A DNA stretch of 21,707 nt from Chloroflexota bacterium (lineage in GTDB: Bacteria > Chloroflexota > Dehalococcoidia > Lucifugimonadales > JACPCL1). Below, one piece after another: positions 14,439-21,707 of this stretch (position 1 is the first letter of the stretch; each line of letters opens with the position of its first letter). The stretch lies in assembly GCA_016210395.1 (NCBI GenBank), contig JACQUI010000039.1, forward strand, positions 1 to 21,707. The letters are read 5' to 3'. Both the position numbers and the translations under genes were made by a program. Under the pieces are notes generated by a model. That model was not told where the DNA came from and made no database searches. It saw only the letters and a list, made by a program, of their open reading frames with translations.

Positions 14439-16142
14439 CTACGTAATGGTAAACACGCTGCGTATGACCTCCGCCGGCGTCGTGAGTCCCTCTTTTGCCT
14501 TCAGCATACCGTCTTTGCGCAAGGTAATCATGCCTTCTTTGATGGCCTGCGCCCGCACCTCGGCCGCAGGGGCCTGCCGGGCGATCAGGCTTCTCACCGC
14601 CTCCGTCAAGGGCAGGATTTCAAACACGCCGACGCGCCCCTGAAATCCCGTGTGCGAGCAGAAGTTGCACCCCCTGCCTATGGCAAAGTTCCCCGTGGTC
14701 TCCCCCGTCTCCTGCTGGTAGGCAAGGAGCTCGTGGGCAGGCGGCGTATACGGCGTGCGGCAGTAGGAGCACACTCTGCGGATGAGGCGCTGAGCCACGC
14801 TTCCTACCACGCCCGAGGTGACCAGGAATGGCTCGATCCCCATGTCAATGATCCGCACAATGGCCGCTGCGGCGTCGTTGGCGTGGATCGTGGTGAGCAC
14901 CAGGTGGCCGGTCAGGGCCGCCTGGATCGCCGTGTTCGCGGTCTCGGCGTCGCGCACCTCGCCCACCAGGATCACGTCCGGGTCAAGGCGCATGATCGCC
15001 CGCAGTCCCACGGCAAACGTGATGTCCGCCTGCCTGTTCACCTGGATCTGGTTGACGCCTTCAAGCTGGTACTCAATGGGGTCTTCAATGGTCATGATGT
15101 TGGCCCCCTTGCCTACCAGCTCGCTCAGAGCGCCATACAGCGTCGTAGTCTTGCCGGAGCCTGTGGGGCCGCTGACCATGATCATGCCGAAGGGGGACTT
15201 CAGCAGGGTTTCGAACACCTCCAGGGCCTGGGGCTGAAAGCCAAGCTGAGGCAGGCCCACCAGCGATATGCTCTTGTCCAGAATCCGCAGCACCAGCATC
15301 TCCCCGTGGTGCGTGTCCGCCGTGGCCACCCGGAAGTTGATGTCCCGGCCATCCAGCTTCATGGTGAACTGCCCGTCCTGAGGACGCCGCCGTTCGGCAA
15401 TGTTCATGTTCGCCATGACCTTGATGCGCGAGGCAAGGGCGGAATGGACACCAATGGGCAGCGCCACCGCCTGGTGCAGCACGCCGTCTATGCGGTAGAA
15501 GACCTTCAGGTCTTCCGCCTGGGGGATGATATGGATGTCCGACGCCCTGTCCTTCACCCCCTGGGCGACGATGGTCTCCACGGCCTGCACCACCGGGGCA
15601 CGGGCCACCGCCTCCGGCTCCAGTATGCGCTCTTCTACCGCCGCAACCGGCCGCGACGCCTCCTTGAGCTGCGCCGCCACCTTGGTCGTGGACTTGTAGC
15701 TGGAGTCAATCAGCTCCTTCAGGCCGCCGCGCAACGGCAGGACTGGCTTGATACGCTTGCCCGTGACATTGGACAGGTTGTCCAGAAGGCCGACGTCCTG
15801 GGGGTCTTCAACCGCAACGCGAAGCGAGTCGCCATCCAGCGAGAGCGCCAGGACGGAGTGTTCCTTGGCCACTTGCTCGGGGACCAGGCCGATCGCCTCA
15901 GGCTGCACCTTGAACTGGCGCAGGTCAACCACAGGCACATTGAACTGGAAGCTCAGGACAGTCGAGACCGTTTCGGGAGAGATGTACTGCTTCTCAACCA
16001 GGACCTCGCTGAGCTTTGCGCCCGTGGCGCGGGCCTCCTCAGTGGCAGCATCCATCTGCTCCTTGGTGAGGAACGCTCCCTCCACCAGAGCTTCAGCCAG
16101 CCGCTCCTGGAGACCTAGGGTCCTTGGTCGGCGTGTAGTCAT
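14439..16142 (-). CDS. pilB: Type IV pilus extension ATPase PilB (GspE family)
   Basis: A 567-residue hexameric ATPase that powers pilus extension. It has an N-terminal MshEN/T2SSE_N domain (LAEALVEGAFLTKEQMDAAT, KLSEVLVEKQYIS), a linker, the N2 domain RASDIHIIPQAEDLKVFYRI, the Walker A GPTGSGKT (325-332), the Asp box IMTIEDPIEY, Walker B DVILVGEVRDAET, the His box GHLVLTTIHANDA and a four-cysteine zinc site (Cys458, Cys461, Cys492, Cys495). The zinc site and MshEN domain mark a PilB/GspE extension ATPase rather than a PilT retraction ATPase. The first residues from ATG 16140-16142 already match the family, but the ribosome binding site is poor. An extended -10 promoter lies about 80 bases upstream. 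Confidence 0.96.
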   Translation of the reverse strand: MTTRRPRTLGLQERLAEALVEGAFLTKEQMDAATEEARATGAKLSEVLVEKQYISPETVSTVLSFQFNVPVVDLRQFKVQPEAIGLVPEQVAKEHSVLALSLDGDSLRVAVEDPQDVGLLDNLSNVTGKRIKPVLPLRGGLKELIDSSYKSTTKVAAQLKEASRPVAAVEERILEPEAVARAPVVQAVETIVAQGVKDRASDIHIIPQAEDLKVFYRIDGVLHQAVALPIGVHSALASRIKVMANMNIAERRRPQDGQFTMKLDGRDINFRVATADTHHGEMLVLRILDKSISLVGLPQLGFQPQALEVFETLLKSPFGMIMVSGPTGSGKTTTLYGALSELVGKGANIMTIEDPIEYQLEGVNQIQVNRQADITFAVGLRAIMRLDPDVILVGEVRDAETANTAIQAALTGHLVLTTIHANDAAAAIVRIIDMGIEPFLVTSGVVGSVAQRLIRRVCSYCRTPYTPPAHELLAYQQETGETTGNFAIGRGCNFCSHTGFQGRVGVFEILPLTEAVRSLIARQAPAAEVRAQAIKEGMITLRKDGMLKAKEGLTTPAEVIRSVFTIT

Positions 16143-16221
16143 AGAAGAAAAGGGAATCCAGGCAGCCCACTACGTACTGGGCCGTACTTTCGGAGGTCAT
16201 AATACCTCATTATCAACCCGA

Positions 16222-16230
16222 ATTATAGCA
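16222..16230 (-). promoter_or_regulatory. Extended -10 promoter for the pil cluster
   Basis: The minus strand reads TGCTATAAT (complement of 16222-16230), a perfect TATAAT with the upstream TGn of an extended -10 element. No convincing -35 hexamer is found at 16-18 bases, as is usual for extended -10 promoters. It is 80 bases upstream of the pilB ATG in an AT-richer patch. Confidence 0.5.
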
Positions 16231-16354
16231 CAAGCCCTCTATAGTAGATGCTGCCTCATGGCCTTTCGGTTCCTCCGCACCTATGGAAACAACTTTGTGT
16301 AGATGTGAGCGAGGTCACATCGCACTAGTGTATCAATTTACCCTATTTCAGGAA

Positions 16355-16443
16355 GGTGCAAGGGAACCGCGTTCCCTGCCGGGGGTTGCTGGGGGTGGCC
16401 CTGTAGGGCCGCAAGGCTTTGCGCCCTGGTGGGTGGGTGGGAA
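16355..16443. repeat. Dispersed intergenic repeat, copy B (upstream of acnA)
   Basis: It begins GGTGCAAGGGAACCGCGTTC and is identical to copy C at the window end over 34 bases (16361-16394 against 21661-21694). Its right half, CCCTGTAGGG...GCAAGGCTTTGCGCCCTGG and the following GGGTGGGTGGGAA, is a mismatched version of the hairpin half of copy A. The AGGGAACCGCGTTCCCT start (16361-16377) is itself an inverted repeat. Confidence 0.8.
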
Positions 16444-16640
16444 CAGTAGCGCTTGCTAGCGCCAAACTGACATACTACTCACCTCGCCCGCATCTGGTTG
16501 GCGTCTTGATGCTCACGCCGAAGGGCGCGGTCATCCGTCCGGACCTTCACCAGCCCTACGCTTGCGTCTGCCGCCATCAAGCCTTAGGATAGTCCTGCCT
16601 CGCACTACAGCACAACGCAAACCCATCGAGGAGAGCTTGA

Positions 16641-19388
<2,748 letters not shown>

Positions 19389-19398
19389 CGTGGAAATC

Positions 19399-19426
19399 GC
19401 AGGGGCACGACATGTCGTGCCCCTGC
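19399..19426. repeat. Perfect 28-base palindrome after acnA
   Basis: The arms GCAGGGGCACGACA and TGTCGTGCCCCTGC are exact reverse complements with no spacer, starting 10 bases after the acnA stop. It could fold as a long hairpin at the messenger 3' end, but no U-run follows, so a simple intrinsic terminator is unlikely. Its CAGGGGC...GCCCCTG ends are shared with the next hairpin at 19441. Confidence 0.85.
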
Positions 19427-19440
19427 ATGGCAACCAACAA

Positions 19441-19466
19441 CAGGGGCGGGCTGCGCCCAGCCCCTG
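19441..19466. repeat. Second hairpin after acnA, same stem ends
   Basis: CAGGGGC-GGGC pairs with GCCC-A-GCCCCTG around a TGC loop: an 11-base-pair stem with one bulged A. Both elements are followed by related bases (CCCCTGCATGGC and CCCCTGCATTGC), so this looks like a tandem pair of one palindromic family, 14 bases apart. Confidence 0.75.
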
Positions 19467-19537
19467 CATTGCGACACGTACGGCCCCCAAGCCAGGAGTT
19501 GCGCCCTTCAGGATGCAGTCCCACAAGGAGATGCGCC

Positions 19538-20365
19538 ATGCAAGAGGTCGCTCCCGGCATCCACCAGCTCTTCTATGATCCCGAGCCGCGTTCCGGCTTC
19601 GCCGCCGCCAACTCCTACATGCTTGTTGGGCGGGAGGCCACGGCGCTGATCGACACCGGCTGGAACAGGCCGGAGGAGCTCAAGGCCCGGCTGGACTACC
19701 TCCAGCGCGCGCCACACACGCCTGTACGGTACATCATCATCACCCACCGGCACGGGGCCAACGTCGGGGGCATAGACGCTATCCAGAAGGCCCACGGGGG
19801 CATCGTCGTCAGCACACCCGTGGAAAAGCGGTCCATTGACGACGCCATAGAAGGAAGGGTGGACCTCACCGTCTATGACGGCGAGACCGTGAACCTGGGG
19901 GACATGAGCCTGGAGTTCGTTCACGCTTCCGGGCACACGTTCGGGAGCCTGTGCGTGTTCCTCCGTGAGCGGCAAGCCCTCTTCACCGGCGACAACGTCA
20001 TGGGCGAGGGCACATCCGTTGTCAACCCGGGCCAGGGGGACATCGGCGAGTTCATGGAGACGATGGAGAAACTCCTGCGCTATCGCGCCCGCGTCATTTA
20101 CCCTGGCCAGGGGCCCGTCGTGACCGACCCCAGGGCAAAGCTGGACGAGCTGATCGCCCATCGTAGGGAGCGAGAGGACCAGATACTGACGCAACTGAAG
20201 AGCGGCCCCAAGACGGTGGAAGAGCTGTTCCGGGCCATCTATACGGACCTGGACGAGCGCCGGCACAACATGGCGCGGAACCAGGTGCGGAGCCACCTGG
20301 GCAAGCTGCTCCGCGAGGGCCGCGTGGTCGCCCAGGAGAGCGGCGCAACGTACGTCCTGGCCTAG
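19538..20365 (+). CDS. Metallo-beta-lactamase-fold protein with degraded metal site (LACTB2-like)
   Basis: A 275-residue protein with the metallo-beta-lactamase fold and a C-terminal winged-helix domain (about 205-275, as in LACTB2-type proteins). The fold is clear from NSYMLVGREATALIDTGWN, IIITHRHGANVGGID, FVHASGHTFGSLCVF and ALFTGDNVMGEGTS. The usual HxHxDH motif reads HRHGAN (His70, His72, but Ala74 and Asn75), and the late GHG is YPGQGP (Gln191). His133 and Asp152 remain. Three expected metal ligands are therefore missing, so it may bind one metal or none. ATG 19538 is chosen because AAGGAG (19525-19530) is 7 bases upstream and the fold starts here; a longer frame from 19412 would run through the palindromes. 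Hydrolase, nuclease or non-catalytic role is undetermined. Confidence 0.85.
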   Translation: MQEVAPGIHQLFYDPEPRSGFAAANSYMLVGREATALIDTGWNRPEELKARLDYLQRAPHTPVRYIIITHRHGANVGGIDAIQKAHGGIVVSTPVEKRSIDDAIEGRVDLTVYDGETVNLGDMSLEFVHASGHTFGSLCVFLRERQALFTGDNVMGEGTSVVNPGQGDIGEFMETMEKLLRYRARVIYPGQGPVVTDPRAKLDELIAHRREREDQILTQLKSGPKTVEELFRAIYTDLDERRHNMARNQVRSHLGKLLREGRVVAQESGATYVLA

Positions 20366-20494
20366 CAGGCCCCAGCGGCCCAAGACAGTAGGAGCAGACC
20401 TGTTGCATTGCTCCAGACTTTATGACGGGCATTCGGCGCGTGCCTTGATAGGATGCTTTTGTTCCAATGGTGCACAGAGATTCAGAGGTGCAGC

Positions 20495-20788
20495 ATGGCA
20501 GTGAAACGCCAGGTTTCCACGAAACTCACGTTGACCCCTCATCAAACTGAGGCGCTGCAACAAGCTGCCCGTCTCCTTGGCGTGGACGCCAAGCAACTCC
20601 TGGACATCCTGATCAGCCAAATTGCCCTGCCTCTGGCGCAAGCCAGGGAAGCTGCCATTCGCGCTTCTTCAGGAGAGGGATACCATGAGGAGGAGGCGAT
20701 TCCTCCTTATGACTGGCAGCCTGGGGAACTCGAAGAAGGAAAACCCATTCGCTATGTGCCTGGGAAAGGCTTCATGGTGGAAGAGTAG
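20495..20788 (+). CDS. Small hypothetical protein
   Basis: A 97-residue protein of unknown function. From ATG 20495 it reads MAVKRQVSTKLTLTPHQTEA, then an amphipathic pair of helices QQAARLLGVDAKQLLDILIS and PLAQAREAAIRAS, then an acidic Pro/Trp segment EEEAIPPYDWQPGE and a tail KPIRYVPGKGFMVEE. The short strand before two helices is faintly like a ribbon-helix-helix DNA-binding or antitoxin N-terminus, but I cannot confirm this. GAGGTG (20485-20490) precedes ATG 20495; an alternative ATG at 20453 would add 14 residues that look unrelated. Its stop is only 4 bases from the stop of the convergent hydrolase gene. Confidence 0.6.
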   Translation: MAVKRQVSTKLTLTPHQTEALQQAARLLGVDAKQLLDILISQIALPLAQAREAAIRASSGEGYHEEEAIPPYDWQPGELEEGKPIRYVPGKGFMVEE

Positions 20789-20792
20789 GGTT

Positions 20793-21512
20793 TCACCACT
20801 TCTTGCGCTTGCCGCCCATCAGCTTCACCAGCGCCCGCACCGGCGTAGGCAGGCCCCTGGCCACCACCGCGTCCAGCACCACAACCTTCGCCTTGTCGCC
20901 CACCGCCGTAGTCAATCGCGCGGGGTCCCCGCCAGTGGCGAAGCCGTAGTGCATAGGGATGACGTTCGCCGCCCTGACCATGCCCACCGCCTGCGCGGCC
21001 TCCGCCTCGTCCATGACGAATACGCCGCCGATGGGCAGCATCGCCACGTCCACCGGCCCAACCTGGGCCATCTCCGGCACGGCATCAGTATCGCCGGCGT
21101 GGTACACCGTCGCGCCGCCCAGCTTGAAGCGGAAGCCGACGTTGAACTGCTTCGAGCGCAGGTGCATCCCATTGTAGCCTGGCAAGGCCGTCACCTGGAG
21201 GCCGGCCGCTGTTGCCGACTGGCCCTCCCACAACACCGTCGCAGCCACGCCCTTCTTCGCCAATTGTTGGGCCGCAGCGGGGCTGGCGAAGACCGGGGCA
21301 TCCGGCTTGCGGCATGCGGCCAGGGCTTTCATATCGAAATGGTCCTGGTGTGGATGGGTGATCAGGACCAGGTCGGCCTTGTCATCCCCCACGTGGGCCG
21401 GCATGATCCGCACAGGGTCAATCCACACCACAACGCCGTTCGCCTTGACCTTGAAGCTGGACTGGATGTACCGGGTGAACTCCACGCCGGAGACCACGGC
21501 TGTCGAGGGCAT
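20793..21512 (-). CDS. Metallo-beta-lactamase-fold metal-dependent hydrolase (UPF0173/UlaG-like)
   Basis: A 239-residue cytoplasmic hydrolase of the lactonase-like branch. It has LVLITHPHQDHFD with a complete HxHxDH (His53, His55, Asp57, His58), ALPGYNGMHLRSKQFNVGF, YHAGDTDAVPEM (Asp141), AMLPIGGVFVMD and VIPMHYGFATGGD (His188), the order seen in UPF0173 proteins. The substrate is unknown; relatives include L-ascorbate-6-phosphate lactonase-like and N-acyl-phosphatidylethanolamine phospholipase-like enzymes. ATG 21510-21512 is preceded by GGAGGAGGCG, so it is preferred over an ATG at 21545 that would extend the protein by 11 residues across a tandem repeat. The zinc site is intact, in contrast to the neighbour at 19538. 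Confidence 0.92.
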   Translation of the reverse strand: MPSTAVVSGVEFTRYIQSSFKVKANGVVVWIDPVRIMPAHVGDDKADLVLITHPHQDHFDMKALAACRKPDAPVFASPAAAQQLAKKGVAATVLWEGQSATAAGLQVTALPGYNGMHLRSKQFNVGFRFKLGGATVYHAGDTDAVPEMAQVGPVDVAMLPIGGVFVMDEAEAAQAVGMVRAANVIPMHYGFATGGDPARLTTAVGDKAKVVVLDAVVARGLPTPVRALVKLMGGKRKKW

Positions 21513-21524
21513 CGCCTCCTCCTC

Positions 21525-21546
21525 TTGGTAACAATTTGGTAACAAT
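21525..21546. repeat. Perfect tandem 11-base repeat upstream of the hydrolase gene
   Basis: TTGGTAACAAT occurs twice with no gap (21525-21535 and 21536-21546), 12 bases upstream of the hydrolase ATG. Each unit is partly symmetrical (TTG...CAA), so it may be a pair of operator half-sites or a messenger leader element. Confidence 0.6.
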
Positions 21547-21654
21547 CGCAGAATAGTTTTCCTGCCCCTGCTACACGGCTGGAGCTATTCTATGGCCTAC
21601 TGCGTGCAGGTCAAGGGCGGCAGGCGCCTTGCCCGATAAATTGCCTTCATGCAG

Positions 21655-21707
21655 GGTGCGAGGGAACCGCGTTCCCTGCCGGGGGTTGCTGGGGTGTCCC
21701 CCAGCGC
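21655..21707. repeat. Dispersed intergenic repeat, copy C (cut by the window end)
   Basis: After GGTGCG the bases 21661-21694 equal copy B (16361-16394) exactly. It then continues with the hairpin CTGGGG-TGTC-CCCCAG (21689-21704), equivalent to the first hairpin of copy A. The rest lies outside the window. Confidence 0.8.

Larger units (their letters stand above)
16143..16640. other. pilB-acnA divergent intergenic region (498 bases without a gene)
   Basis: The gap between the two divergent genes holds the minus-strand extended -10 promoter for pilB (16222-16230), repeat copy B (16355-16443), a small hairpin GCGCT-TGCT-AGCGC (16449-16462) and the acnA leader with its ribosome binding site GAGGAGAG (16628-16635). 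A weak TTGCGT (16562-16567), 17 bases, TAGGAT (16585-16590) pair could be the acnA promoter. The short frames that cross it show no protein-like features. Confidence 0.6.

Noticed and set aside
14262..16118. A 618-codon open frame on the plus strand opposite pilB
   Set aside because: It is the antisense of a complete PilB ATPase with every catalytic motif; the antisense translation is rich in His/Arg/Gln with no recognisable domain.
19399..19426. Ordinary intrinsic terminator of acnA
   Set aside because: The hairpin is strong, but the bases after it (ATGGCAACC) contain no U-run.
19412..19537. A 42-residue N-terminal extension of the metallo-beta-lactamase-fold protein
   Set aside because: It would translate through the palindromic repeats, and ATG 19538 has a well-spaced AAGGAG and starts at the fold boundary.

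Overview
The window is a GC-rich bacterial chromosome segment (roughly 60-68% GC in most genes) that is densely packed with housekeeping and cell-surface genes, plus a few accessory insertions and many small palindromic repeats. No rRNA, tRNA, CRISPR array, prophage or complete insertion sequence was seen. The gene content points to Chloroflexota, perhaps a Dehalococcoidia/SAR202-like lineage. The grounds are a GlnE-like enzyme with ACT domains beside glnA, a pilB-C-N-O-M cluster, an ATP-independent LuxR/NarL-type two-component pair, and REP-like hairpins containing the core GAGCTTGTCGAA. This placement is an inference from memory and was not tested by any search.

Layout. 1-300 (-) is the start of glutamine synthetase glnA. 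301-604 is its leader, with an octamer array that has G-quadruplex potential on the minus strand. 605-1807 (-) is an alkaline-phosphatase-superfamily phosphodiesterase. 2041-4269 (+) is a GlnE-type nucleotidyltransferase carrying N-terminal ACT domains and interrupted by one in-frame TAA. 4297-6059 (-) is aroC followed by a DUF4160/DUF2442 pair. 6215-7210 (+) is a lipoprotein. 7207-10610 (-) is an apparent operon of histidine kinase, response regulator, aroE and an AT-rich CHAT/caspase-like gene. 10858-16142 (-) is a type IV pilus assembly cluster transcribed as pilB, pilC, pilN, pilO, pilM. 16641-19388 (+) is aconitase acnA. 19538-20365 (+) is a metallo-beta-lactamase-fold protein with a degraded metal site. 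20495-20788 (+) is a small unknown protein, and 20793-21512 (-) is a second metallo-beta-lactamase-fold hydrolase with an intact site.

How the genes relate. glnA and the ACT-nucleotidyltransferase probably form a nitrogen-control unit, because GlnE enzymes adenylylate glutamine synthetase. aroE and aroC are two shikimate-pathway steps, and each has a small accessory insertion directly at its 3' end (CHAT-like gene, and DUF4160/DUF2442). The pil genes encode the extension ATPase, the inner-membrane platform and the PilMNO alignment complex; pilin, retraction ATPase and prepilin peptidase genes are not in the window. acnA is a TCA-cycle gene followed by two tandem hairpins.

The points most worth a second look are the ochre codon inside the glnE-like gene together with that gene's unusual architecture, the stand-alone CHAT-like protein, the metallo-beta-lactamase-fold protein lacking several zinc ligands, and the repeat families (three copies of a long intergenic repeat, one REP-doublet, and two hairpins after acnA).
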